Shown here one piece after another: positions 47,390 to 59,795 of a stretch of DNA of 64,000 bases. The notes below the pieces were generated by a model. It worked only from the letters and a program-made list of their open reading frames with translations. It was not told the DNA's origin and did not search any database. Every line of letters starts with the position of its first letter. Positions within the stretch are counted from its first letter, which is position 1. This stretch comes from Excoecaria cochinchinensis (lineage: Eukaryota; Streptophyta; Magnoliopsida; Malpighiales; Euphorbiaceae), in NCBI GenBank assembly GCA_947683425.1, contig CANTUQ010000070.1, positions 9,317,501-9,381,500 on the forward strand. The letters are read 5' to 3'. The position numbers and the translations under genes are program-made.

Positions 47390-49790
47390 ATGAAATGTGA
47401 CCCTGTGACACATCTCGTAGGCCTCCGATTACGCCGTGGTCGTGCGACATTAGGTGCATCGCTCTCTTGTACATTACTCGGTCCGATATCGCCACCCATT
47501 ACCTCATTGCAGAAGTTTGTAAATGAAGGTCCAGCAGAATTTGATTCAGGATGAGTGTCTTCTGGTGTCCCAAATAATTGCTGGATGAAGTCATTTTCAT
47601 TCCCATATTATGACGATGTAGATTCAGTATTGAACGCAGGAACTGTGAACCCACCTGGTGTTACATCTGTTGGACCTGACATTGGAATTCCATGATATGA
47701 GCTGCTCGACCCAGCGATATCAGCCAGTGTGTAACTGGGTCCACCCACTTCGTACTGATGAGGTCGGTCCATCTCTTGGAAAGGCCATGACATCGGTTGT
47801 GGAATTTGCATGACATTTGGATCATAATATACCTGATCCACATTTGATCTCCTCTCAAACATCCCAGTCCTATGTCGTCGCGTACTAAAGTCTTCAAATT
47901 GATGTGACATAGGGGGGATATTTAGCGGCTCGAGACATGGTTGTCGTTCATATTCACTTGAAGTTCTACCTTCATGCCCAACTGCTGCGAGGATACTTTC
48001 CAATATTATGTTATTGTCCACGGATCTAGGTTGACTGTGATACACTCTTCCAACACCATAAGCCTATATGAATAAAATTTTGGGTCAGGTATTTTCAAAA
48101 ACATAAATAAAATACATTGAAGCATTATAATAATTTAAAAACTTACAGTTGCTCCACGTTGTGCACCAACAGGAGTTATCCATCGTCTTGTTCGCTGTAT
48201 GTACTATTGCATGTATTCAAATCGATAATGCAATGGCCGTCTTGGACGTTGCCCAACAACAACATGAGCATGGCGCATATGCCATTCATTTATAAAAACG
48301 GAAAACTCCAGTGCCCAATTCAAGTGATGCTGACTACGCATGTCTATGGTATGCAGATTGTCCCTTATAAGTGGCTGTGATGGAATTGGCTGATCAAACC
48401 CAAATTGTCGCAGTACCCGGTCCGGATGGTGCCACTCAATGATATGAAAACATATCAATGGAATAACTGCCAACCAACTTTGCTATCCACTTCTGCAGCA
48501 ATCGGAGAGCAAATGAATTACATTGTTGTACGGCTCCCATTCAAACTGTATTGCATAAAAAAATAATTAATTTCTAATTAAAAAAATTACAATGTCATAA
48601 TATTAATTAGTAAATGATTTTCATAAAATTAATTGAACTGCACAAATTACCTCTTCCAGTCCCTGTGTATCAAATATTTCGCGGTATGTCCATATATCCC
48701 TTCTATATGTGACATTCCGATCCAACGCCCCACTCCACCTAATAAAATAAGGTCATCACATATCATAAGCATAATTCAAAAAAATATGACTTAAAATTTA
48801 ATTACACTTTATAATCATAAAAATATTTTTACCTAATTCCGTAAGGCAAAACTGTGTTCAAAGTTTGGGGCTGTAAATGTTCCGGCCTAAACTGTTGAAG
48901 TCGCTCTCACGCCCACATTTGAAGAAATTGCAGATATCCAGCAACTCCTTTAGCATCTGGACGTGTTGTCCGACATAATTCTCTGTATAACCAGCCTAAA
49001 CATGCTGATCCCCAGCTATATTGACCTATGGAATCCAAATCCTCTAACAAATGTAGGAACATTAAGTGCACAGTGCTGGATGATTGTGATAAAAATAACA
49101 ATCCTCCAAAACACCGTAGTATCCAAGCACGAGCGTGCTGTTGCAATAGCTCAGGTGTGGCGTTTTCAGGAATTTCGCCAAACACACTATCTAACCAAGT
49201 CATTTTAATTTTTCCACCACGCATATCTCCAGCGGGATGAACTGCTCCAAGTAAATTATAACATAAGGTCTCCCAATCAAGATTAGTTTTTCCCGTTATC
49301 GGCCTACCCTCTATCGGTAAACCTGTCAACACTCCCACATCCTAAATGATTATTGTCGTCTCACCACATGCGAGGTGAAATATGTGAGTTTCTGGTCTCC
49401 GTCTCTTAATAAGTGCAGTAATTAAATTCCAATCAATATTTATCATCCCAATACGGGCTATTCCTAACAACCCTGCTGATGTTATATAGGGTATAATTCT
49501 AGGATTAATCTGTCAGTAGTGCTCAACTACACTTCCTCTCCTTGTTCTCAAAATGTCTCTTTCAACTTTCGCATTAATTTCAAACACATACCATTTAATA
49601 GGAAAAAAAATTTATCATTAATCTACACAATATATAAAATAAAAAATAAAAATTACCGAATTATTCCATATGGCATCCGATCGATGCTTTCCTTGTAATG
49701 ATAGTAACTCCCCATTAATCGGACCATGATTTATTCGTGCACCTCCTAGATGATATGCATCAATGTCTGAACTTGCATTTCAAAAAAAAT
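47390..49790 (-). pseudogene. Plant mobile domain (PMD, MAIN-like) gene of the MULE, broken
   Basis: Read from 49790 downwards, it begins HLGGARINHGPINGELLSLQ and HRSDAIWNNS. After an intron come NPRIIPYITSAGLLGIARIG, RRRPETHIFHLACGETTIII and DVGVLTGLPIEGRPITGKTN. An open block follows (49338-48910) with the conserved WL...F, ARAWILRCFGGLLFLSQSS and GSACLGWLYRELCRTTRPDA. Further exons give the IWTYREIFDTQ and ICFHIIEWHHPDRVLRQFG motifs, and a Pro/Ser-rich tail ends in RPRRNRRPTRCVTGSH at about 47400. This is the PMD found in host MAIN/MAIL1 and in transposons. Stops interrupt it at about 49511, 49343, 48907, 48489, 48204 and 47608. In such MULEs the PMD protein is a second element-encoded product of unknown function. 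Confidence 0.88.
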
Positions 49791-50429
49791 TAAACTAACC
49801 ATTACCAAATATTTATGCAAAATAATTTTATTTCAATAATTTCTTTCTCCATAACTTAAACATGTAAACTAATACATTATAATAAATAACTGTAAAATTT
49901 TACTATTACTATAAAAATTTTCAGATTAATCATTGTATACAATATTAAACTATTTGTTTGCAATTAATCATTTTTTCCCTAACAAATAATGATTACAAAT
50001 TTGCCATTATTACATCTATTTAAATTAAATTAAATATTTTTAAAAAAAACTTAAGTAGCAATATCATATCTTTAATGTTGCCAATTGATAATTTTCGGAA
50101 ATTTAGCACCTAAAATTAACATACAACTATCTAATTAATAATAATAATAATATAAATCTTTTAATTAAAATTAAATATTATAATAAATAATATTATCTCA
50201 CCTGATAACTGTATTACATTAAAATTAAGACGGCACAATTTTTGTTTCTTGGATGCAAATTTAACTTTCACGAACTAAGAAAACTAAGAAAGAAAGAAAG
50301 ATAGAAAAATAGAGAGAAATGAGTAGGAACAGATAGAGCAACAAAATGAAGAAATGAACACGGCACATACAGTTCAAAGAATGCAAAGAGAAAAAGAAAA
50401 AAAAATAAATTAATGCAAACCTTACTCTT

Positions 50430-50687
50430 CCCCTGTAGCTCCACGTGAAGCTGCAGGGGCTGCAGCCTTGCTGAAAACCGGCACCAGGTGACTGCAGCTT
50501 TGTATAGAAATCGGCACCACATGGTGCCGGTTTTTGACACCCAGCCAGTAAAACTGGCTGGGCCCCACGTGTTGGATACCGGCACTAGTAAGTGCCGGTT
50601 TCCGACGCCCCCTTTTCCCAATTAGTTTTACTGTAGCCCCATTATGTCAAATATTTTTTAATTTAACCCCAATTTCAAAAAAATCCC
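50430..50687 (-). repeat. Right terminal inverted repeat of the MULE
   Basis: Reverse-complemented it reads GGGATTTTTTTG, later GGGGGCGTCGGAAACCGGCA, CCAGCCAGTTTTACTGGCTG, AACCGGCACCATGTGGTGCC and GGCTGCAGCCCCTGCAG. These parallel the left repeat, though it has fewer modules. Confidence 0.75.
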
Positions 50688-51265
50688 CAAAAATTTCGGG
50701 GTTCGACCTAAAATATCCGACCAACCCGATATTCACAATCAAAATCAAGCCACAGTATATGTTGAACTCTTTCTCTTCTACCTTTTTTGTGATTTTTCAA
50801 CAAGAAGAAGCAAAAAGATCAAAATCAAACACAAATCTATAATTAACAAAAAAAAAAAACCCACAAATCAAACACACAAAAAAACCCATATATGTCACAA
50901 ACAAAAACACAAATCTCATGCAAAAAAAGGAAAAAAAAACAAATATTAGAACCACGACCACCGAGGAGGAGAAAGTAGAGAGAGATCAATCAAAACAGAG
51001 AGAAAGAAAGATCGATCGAAGCAGAGAGAGATCGAAGTAGATCGGCGGCGGTGGCAATATAAGGAGGAGGAGGAAGAGAGAGGGGGACAAATATATAGTA
51101 ATTTCGGTCGAATCGAGTTGGGAAATATTTAACCCAACTTGACCCCAAAATATTAAAAATTCTCCAACCCGACCAACCTTAATAACTCTATCTGAATGCA
51201 ATTTTTGGATTGGATTTATCGGATTTTTAAGGTTGGATCGGATTTTGCACACCCGTGAGAACAAG

Positions 51266-52117
51266 TTAAGTGAAACAATAGGCAATGATAGGTAATGAAT
51301 TATATATTAAGCCTTTATAACAATAGGCAATCATAGGCAACTGTTGAGGATATACAACAATGTCATTTTTTAGTTTTTTTTTTTAATTATTTTTTTATAA
51401 TCATCTCTTAGTTAATTACAGTTGAAACTAGAAATATAATATCGATTCAATTTAAAAACGAGTAGGCAATATTGATGATCCACAACTATTAGCGAAACTT
51501 CAGGACAGTATTGAATAATTAAACAAAAATGAGGGCCCAATTTGGAACTTCCGGTCTTTAACATAAACAGATTATGCTAATGGGCTAAAACATATAGCCT
51601 AGATATAAAAGCCACAAGCCCATCATCTTTCCCGCGACCAACATACAGCAGCTACAGTGATCCCATCACACATTATAATCGCCAAATCAATCAATCAATC
51701 CACATGCAAAATCGTACGGCCCCTGATATTCCACTGAAATGAATCCTATCTGTTCCTGGCTAGATTAGATACCTCCAATCATAAGAACATTATATCACAG
51801 CCACCAAATGCCATCTGTTTCTCTAGCCTTCCCCAGCCAACAAAACCGAGTCAAATGATGTTCATTCTTAAAATAAAATAAAACTACGCGCCCACGCTCC
51901 TTCACACCCAGTCTCCCTGATCCCAACAGACTGACAAACCCAAAACCCAAACTAAAATTTCCCAAACCCTAAACAAAAAAATTGGTAAATGTTAGGGAGA
52001 TAATCGAAAAATGCATATTCATTGAGCAGAAAATACATTGCAAGAGTGAAAGAATTTCGAGAATTGAAGATTGTAGTAACTGTAAATTCTAGGGAAACCG
52101 AGAGTATCGGAGCTCCT
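51266..52117 (+). other. Upstream region and leader of the GBF4-type gene, with two short uORFs
   Basis: No other gene is seen. Two ATGs precede the main start: 51989-52003 (MLGR, stop) and 52011-52025 (MHIH, stop). Both are minimal upstream ORFs that could lower translation if the leader includes them. The leader boundary is not known. Confidence 0.5.
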
Positions 52118-55100
52118 ATGGCGTCGTCGAAGGTCATGGCGTCGTCCAAACCGAAAAGTTCGGATCTTTCTTCATCTTCATCGTCAGCTCCTACTCGATC
52201 TAAACGTTCTCCTCCTTTCTCTATAAAAGATCAAATTAAAACTAATGATCATAATTTGCCCACGTCATCACCGGTTGCCTCTACAATGACCGTCGACGGA
52301 ATCTTACGTAATGTTTATTCTACTCCCTCTGCTGACTCAACACTTCTCGACGCCCAAATTACTCTAATTGACACCCCTGCTCCGACACTCCCGCTGCCGC
52401 CGTCGCCGCAACCAGTGGTGGCTGAGACAAACCATGTTAATGGTAACAATAGTCAGGGGAGTAAAACGGTAGACGATGTTTGGAGGGAAATTGTGGCGGG
52501 GAGAAAGCACATGAAGGAGGAGCCTGATGAGATGATGACGTTGGAGGATTTTCTGGCGAAGGCTGGGGCCGTGGATGTGCCAGAGGAAGAAGAGGTGAAG
52601 ATGCCGCCTCCGTTGGAGTTGAGCGGCGGAATTTATGCATTTGATCCAGTTCCGGCCAGTGCGTTTCAGGTTTTGGATAAAGTTGAGGGGTCAATTGTGG
52701 GGTTTGGGAATGGAGTGGAGGTGGTTGGTGGAGGAGGCGGAAGTGGTGTTGGCAAAGGGAAAAGAGGGAGGGCCGCATTAATGGAGCCCTTGGATAAGGC
52801 GGCGCAGCAAAGGCAGAGGAGGATGATCAAGAATAGAGAGTCAGCTGCCAGGTCTAGGGAGAGGAAGCAGGTGTTTAAGATGTTCTTTGCATCTGTAAAG
52901 TTTTTTTTTTTTTTGGTTGATTTTAAGGTGTTTTCTCCTCGCTTTTCATAAAAATATTCTAAATTATGGTTTAATTAGGCTTACCAAGTGGAATTGGAGT
53001 CATTGGCGGTAAGGCTGGAGGAGGAGAATGAACTATTGCTGCAAGAGAAGGTAAATTTTACTTAATTGAAAAACTAATTGGAATTTTTGGTGTGTATAAC
53101 CCACTTCTGCAATCGGTGATATTAGTTACCACATTTTGTTTCTGCTTTTATATTATTCTGATTAGAGATCTAATTCCCGCCAATCTATGGATCCTAAAGG
53201 ATTAGGTGACTTAAATGGTTTTTAAATGAACTAAGTCCCCATACATTTCTTACGGGTTCAGAAAATTTTTGCTTTTGATTAGGCTAGTAGTTCTTGCTAG
53301 TATTGTTCCATGGGTATATTTAACACTAGTTAGGGTACATGTATGCAAACGGAAAATAAGAAGACTTTTTGATTGTCCGTGCACTTCGAAGTCTGGTGTG
53401 CCATTATTTCAAATTATGAGATCTCCCATCAGCAATTGGTGTTTGTTCCACGGCTTTAAGCCACTAATTTTACTTGGTTTCATCAATTTTGTTGCCTCAG
53501 GCTTTAGCATTACAAATGGCGTGACAATAACTCTATGTTGAATATGAATTTTTTGGTCTAACAAATTGTAGTTGTATGTTTAAGTTTAAAAGTGGTACTA
53601 ATTACCTTCTTCCTTGTGACTTTTCTTTTAACTTCTCCATTGAATTGGTGACACATGCAATTTCAGTAATTTTTATTACAAGAATTTCAAATATTTCAAT
53701 TCACTTGACCTCACATCATCAAAACAAATTCACAAGCCACAGAGCTATCTTATTCTGAATATCTTCTGGTTTTCATTCGTTTCTTATCTGTTATATTAAA
53801 TAAGTTTTCTAATATGTGGAATCTTTCATTGTCTTCCTTGTTATGTTTAGATATGGCAATGGATCATACATCTGAAGTAGAATGTAAAATACTGTGAGTT
53901 TCTTAAAATTTTGGACTTATTAATTTGGGGAAAAAAAGATAAAGAAGATTAAGAATCTTTGTTGCATCATTGCACAGGTCAGAACTATCATCTCTTTGAG
54001 CCATATTAGCTTGTCTATCTCGTACTGCTTGATTGTTAGTGATGTTTTATTTGTCCCCTATACTTGGTTCTTGTGTTTTTCTTTGTAACTATTAAATAAA
54101 ATTGTTAGGGATTCATACTGTTGTCATTGACTTTTTATCTTTGTAGTTGACAGTGCAACACCTTGGCTATCGCTGTTGAACCTGGTTTTCATTGCGTTAT
54201 ACTTCTTACTGATCCCCTTTCCTCCCTTTTTGCTACTTAATTTGCTGATTACTCACTCTCGCAACTCAACTCACACTAGTTATGTTCTAAAAGGACGTTT
54301 CTCAGAAAGCATTTTCCAAGGACCCTGTATAAAAATTATTAGGTGTCCTTGCTGAGTAGTTGAGATAACCAGGTTTCCTTTGTGGAAGTAGGGCATGATA
54401 GAACATGGAAGTATCATCTTTGTTTACTGAAATATGTTTATTTAATGCTGCAGCCTTGATTTGTCACTAAAGTAGTTCTAATAATTATAAGTTAAATAAA
54501 TCAGTTTGGGTACACCATATATCATGCAGTTTGGAAGTTGTTAGGCAAGTCATGCTTTTTGGTTTCTTCTCTTGGTTTCACATTATCTTATATCACAATT
54601 TCATTTGATTAAGAAACAGAGTAACTGATATTTTATCAACAGTGTATTTTTAATCTCTGTGTCTTGTGTTTAGTTTTTTCGAGTTTTAGATGTGTTGGCA
54701 ATTTATTTCTACATGTCCTGAGCAAATTAGTTTATGCATTTTCTCCTATCTGATCATAGAAATTTGTTATGCAGGAAGATAGAACCAAAGAAAGATATAA
54801 GCAGGTATTGTCTTTATTTTGATGTTATTTGTTTCTTGGCATTATTGAGATTTCATGCGTAAGTTAGAATTTTTTTTTTTAGAATTAAAATAAATCCACA
54901 AACACACACAAGAAAAAGGGGAAAAAAAACTGTTTTCGGACAGTTCATGTTTTCACGAATGATGGAGTACCAGCTAAATCGTTGGACTATTAGACATTGA
55001 CGGCAAAAACGAATTCTGATGCATGAAAATTAGACAGAAGGAAGCTGAGTATGGTATATAGTATAATTTTTGGAGTTTACTGTTTTCGGTTTAGATTTTG

Positions 55101-56732
55101 CTATGCTAATGTCACAAGGTGCTATGGATACTTTCTTTTCTAATTTAATGCCATATAAAAATGATGTTATTGATTTTCTTGTTGCAATGGTGTGGACTTG
55201 GGACTTGCTGGCTTGGTAAAATTATATGCTTTTGGCTATCTTTCATATTGTAAAACTGGAGTTGAAGTCATTTACATATCGTATATGTCACCGTTTATGT
55301 TGATTCCAGAAGCATAATTAGTATTACCAAGGAAGTCCTGACCCTCCCCCTTTCTTTTGCACTCCAAAATGGCCAACATTTTGCTAAAGCATTTCATGCA
55401 AATTCGAAAAGTTTAGCTTTCTCAATTCTAAGTGTACATTTGGAATAACTTTTAACTACTGAAATTTAAGATTTGGAGACTAATGATATTCAGAATCATA
55501 GAAGTATAATCTAAACTCTTTTCTTTTTTTGAGCCTTATTATGTTGTATCCCCCAATTCACTTTCATTTCTGTCAAAGGAAATAGTGATGTTTAAGCTGC
55601 AGGTTCCACCTCTTACCGTTTCTAATTTTAAATGTCTAAGATTGAAATGGGATAGTGCGAATTATCTTTTCATTCTGATGTTGATATACTGAACTTTAAG
55701 ACTGAAGGAAAGAGCTAGATTTATTTGGCACAATAGAACATGCTAGCATTGGTTGCTAGAATATCTTTTTTGTTCTGATTCTGCTTTCTGAATGAGGTTT
55801 CATTTCACTTAGTAGGCTAGAGGCTCAGCGGATGGGCAGGCAAGTTCTTTGTCCATAAGTTTTGACACTTAAAAGGACAAGAGAGCTGTTAAGTTCTGAA
55901 AGTTTGAAGTTTTAAGAACTTTTGCAGCTTAGGGAAATAGAAAAAACATCCTATATTCAGGAACTTTAAAGAAAGAAAATGAAAATCACCGTCTTCTGCT
56001 TTTATCTGGTAGAGCTAATTACTTGGAAAGAGAAGGCTAGAAACAAGATTCATGAAGCATAGAATGGAGATAGTGGAAGTGCCTATGAATTTCAATACCG
56101 AAATGCCGGTTTATATATGAACAATCTTTCATGCAAAATACAATTGTAATTGGTATATCATACATATTTTATATGGAACTTTGATACTCTAATATTCACA
56201 CACTAGCAACTTGGAATTGAAGCAAACAACTTTCTTAATGAGTTTTGAATAAGAAACTATTCAAATAAGTTGGAAATCTAAACAATCCACTTGGATTGGC
56301 TCAAATGGTAGCTGATGCTCAAATGATGTTCATGGGTCAGACTTTGAATCCTGAACGTTCCCTCAAAGAGAGAGAGAGAGAGAGGGAGGGAGGGAATAGC
56401 CATGTTGTTTATTATTTATTGTGTTGCAAGGACAAAGCCTAGAGAGGAGCTGAACTGATAGTTCAATGGTATTAAATACAACGAACAGAATGATTACAGG
56501 TAGATAATAATTCTGTTTATATTTATGGTTTCAGAGATCTGAGTATTTGTTGAACCATCATCATATGGAATTGATGGGGGGGGTGGAAATGCGGATATCA
56601 TGTAAAGCATATGCCTAGTATTGACCTGTCCACTGTTTTCCCCACTTGCAGCTTATGGAGAAAGTTGTGCCTGTTGTGGAAAAGAGAAGACCACCTCGTG
56701 TGCTTCGGAGAGTCCAATCCTTGCAGTGGTAG
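52118..56732 (+). CDS. GBF4: Group A bZIP transcription factor, GBF4-like
   Basis: Four exons (52118-52870, 52979-53050, 54775-54804, 56652-56732), all phase 0, encode 311 aa. Introns are 108, 1724 and 1847 bp. The start MASSKVMASSKP matches the N-terminus of Arabidopsis GBF4; the reading frame is open upstream but has no ATG. Conserved blocks are TVDDVWREIVAGR and MMTLEDFLAKAG, which carry the phospho-sites typical of the ABI5/ABF/GBF4 group. The basic region RQRRMIKNRESAARSRERKQ has the invariant N239-x7-R247, followed by a leucine zipper (YQVELESLAVRLEEENELLL) spread over exons 2-4. The protein ends VLRRVQSLQW, like the family's C-terminal RSxSLEW-type end. It would bind ACGT-core G-boxes as a dimer in the nucleus, probably in abscisic-acid or light-related transcription (inferred from the family). 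Length is slightly above GBF4 of Arabidopsis (about 270 aa). Confidence 0.95.
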
Positions 56733-58684
56733 ATTACATGTGCTCAAGGTAGGAGAGGGAAGACCGATACCCTTTTCTGACATGGAGAGGAAATTAAAGC
56801 TGCACTGTTATTACAAATTTAGATTCTATTGGATTAGGTATTTGAACCCAATTGTTATTTGAAAGCAGTTGTGGTTTTGGATATAGAAAGAAGAGTGTAA
56901 AAGAAATAACAAAGTAAAATAGGGCGCGAAGGAAAATTCCTTAGTAACTGAATTAGGGCTGTTCCATCATGTAAAGATGGATGGTAGAGGTGTGTAGTAA
57001 TTTATGTAGGTAGCAGTTGTTTCTCCTAATTGTTGTCGTAAGGGGAAACAAGGGAAGATGGACTGGCTTAATGTATCTAGTTGTTGGCAACTCGTAATGT
57101 TAGGAATATAGATTGGTGGATGGTAATTATATATAGTAAAACTAGTTTACACTAAATTTTGTTGGAACTGTTGGCACTTTTGTGGTAGACCTGCTTATCT
57201 GGCTGCATTTTGAAGGTTTGATGGAAATTGGTTAAAGCCAATTGGAATAGATGGGCAGGCATTGCCATCTCAATGATTATGTTCTCCAAGTGTGTTATAA
57301 TAGTGAGAATGTAACACCTGAGCATATATTTTGCTATGTAAAATTGATTTCCTTGTGCACTTTAGCAAGTATTTTTATGTGTTCGGGATCTCCTTTATGT
57401 GTCCTTTTGTTACTGTGCTTATGTCTTTTATTCGTTGTCTCTTTGTGTATGTTTCAGCTCTTTCTTTTATTCTAATCAGACTTGTCCCACATTTAACATT
57501 TCAATTAAAAGTTCCCTTGAGGCATGAGCTGCCTCTGCCTGTGGCATAGAAAAATATTGAGGTAGCTAATGTTTATGTTTAGACAGCATGTTAATTATCA
57601 TCCAAAGAATCATAAGTATTAATTTAGTTAAAGTGGGTTGGTCTTGGGAACTTGGTATCCAACTTCTTCATTACATGACAACACACTCAATACTCTTTTT
57701 TTTTTTTTTTGGTGAACATGTACATTGAGAAGTATGAACAAACTGGACCACCATTTTATTGGAATTCTTCCCTCTCTAAACAAATTAATTCCATTGCCCC
57801 TAACTTTTTTATCTATAAATTATAGTACATTCCTTCTCAAATCACTTTTTTTTTTCTTTTTTTAATTGTAATATTTTACAAGTACTTAAAGGAGACTTAT
57901 GCATATATTTTCAAATTGATTAACATTGTCAATTCTAAATTAATATATTATATGACTATTTGGTATTCAAAATTTATTTGTTCGAATTCTTTTCCTTTTT
58001 TTTTATGTAGGAAGAAATTATTATGAAATCAACATATCACTGGAAGTTGAAGTCGAATTTGGAAAAGAAATTTGTGGACACTATAGTAGCTATTTTGTCC
58101 AACTATCAAAAGTAGTATTCTTATTAAAAATATAAACAAATTTCATGAGCGTCATTATAATCTATACATTATTAATTTAAAGAAAGAAAAAGGATAAGGG
58201 ATTTCATAATAATAATAATAAGATTCCCGATATCAAAATAAAAAGAAACAAGAAGATGGAGTGATTATAGGCTTTTTAGGCAAAGGACTACAGATTTATA
58301 ATCACAGAACTAATCATTTAAGAATAATAATCCCCATCATTTTCTTTCTTCTTTCTACTTAACTATTAAAAATATATATATATATTAATAATATAGGTCT
58401 GTAAAAATTTCCACAACCAAAATCATTTGACCTTTTACTGTGTAAATAATAATATAAAATTAACACAATCTCCAAAATCCATTGTCTGTCATCCATATTC
58501 CATCTCTGAAATGCCAAATATATCTGACGTTTTAACAGTCTTTTCTCTTTTTTCAATAAAGAAAAACACTCTTTTTGTTGCATGTCAATGGCCCATTTGG
58601 CTTCACTTTCTAGTTGCTATAATTCCCACTTCTCTCTATTTCTCTTACAATAACATTAATCTGTCCATTCACATTAATCTCTCA
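56733..58684. other. Intergenic region between GBF4-like and ENODL genes
   Basis: The first part is probably GBF4 3' UTR. The ORFs at 57251-57549 look random. No repeat with clear ends is seen; a (TA)n tract lies at about 58372-58384. Confidence 0.5.
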
Positions 58685-59748
58685 ATGCTTCTCTTTCTTC
58701 TTCTTCTTCCTTTGCTCTTTAACCCTTCTTCCTCATCAACAATATTAGTGGATGGTGTTTCTCAATGGAGTAATCCTACTGTTCATGTTGGAGACTCCAT
58801 AAGTAAGTTTTAATATTTACTTTCAAGAAAACAGATAGATTTATTTATTTATTTCTGGTGATTTAATTTTAATTCCTATTTGTGTTTCAGTTTTCAAACA
58901 CAAGTATCACTACAACCTCTACATTTTCCAGAACCAAAGAGCTTTCAATCTCTGCAACTTCACTCAGTCTTCTCTTCTCACCAACTCTAACTCTATCTCC
59001 TACACGGTATCTCTCTCGCTCTCTCTCTCACACACACACACAGTTAATTTCATACCGAATATGTATTAAGAGAAAATGATAATTTATTTTAATTGGAATT
59101 AATTATATGGAGTGTTTGAAAAATTGGCTCAAGTTTCCTGGTTTCTTGTGCTTATAATCAGTCTCTATTTTCAATGAAAGAACAAGCTCTAAGATTTCTG
59201 GTTGCCTATTTAATTAATTTCCCTCTAAAGTTACAATCTTTATACAAAAAATAATGGAGAATAATATTATTATTATTATTTTAATGAAAATGGCAATTCA
59301 GTGGTACCCATCACGTCCTGGTTTCTACTACTTCACATTCAGCAATGCTTCGCTCAAATCTTGCAATCAAAATTTCTCTCAAAAGCTCTCCATAAAGGTC
59401 ATCTCTACTCCATCTCCGGAGGAGGAGGTTCCTCCGGCGACAGCTCCAATTCCACCACCTATTTCCGGTGGTGTAGTGTCGTCTTCTCCAGCTTATCCAT
59501 GGCCATTCCGTCCTCGGGATCAAACAGCTCTTCCTCCAGCTCCGGTGCCAAGCAGTGGTGGTGCGAAGTCACCAATGACGGTGCCGACGGTGGTTCCAGG
59601 GGATAAAGGTGGAAGCATTCCTTTTATTAATAGCAATCCAGCTGTTCCTTTGCCCACCGGCGAAGTTGATTCCGCCACTATCCGTCCGTTTTCCACCTCC
59701 GCCCATCATCAACAGGTATGTATTTATTATTATTATTTTAACCCAAAA

Positions 59749-59795
<47 letters not shown>

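Larger units (their letters stand above)
41066..50687. mobile_element. Mutator-like element (MULE) with transposase and plant-mobile-domain gene, 9.6 kb
   Basis: The 9-bp direct repeat CAAAAATTT abuts both ends (41057-41065 and 50688-50696), the Mutator duplication length. The ends GGGGTTTTGTTTAAAAGGGG and, reverse-complemented, GGGATTTTTTTGAAATTGGG begin long terminal inverted repeats of a few hundred bp. The element encodes a MURA-type transposase on the plus strand and a MAIN-like plant mobile domain protein on the minus strand, pointing at each other. Both are interrupted, so the copy is non-functional although its parts are nearly all present. A solo LTR has inserted into its left half. 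Confidence 0.9.
40930..51257. mobile_element. hAT-like MITE split by a MULE (outer shell of the nest)
   Basis: The left end TAGGGGTGTACA (40930) and the reverse complement of the right end, CACGGGTGTGCA (ending 51257), match at 9 of 12. The 8-mers AGAGCAAG (40922-40929) and AGAACAAG (51258-51265) match at 7 of 8. Removing the MULE and one copy of its target duplication leaves about 697 bp, the same size as the other hAT-like MITEs here. The right part (51092-51257) resembles 6957-7141. The ends are eroded, so this shell is less certain than the MULE inside it. Confidence 0.6.

Noticed and set aside
53269..53758. ORFs within GBF4-like intron 2
   Set aside because: They are intronic, with random composition and no splice support.
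57251..57549. Hydrophobic ORFs downstream of GBF4-like
   Set aside because: They overlap in two frames and show no homology; they are likely chance ORFs in 3' flanking DNA.
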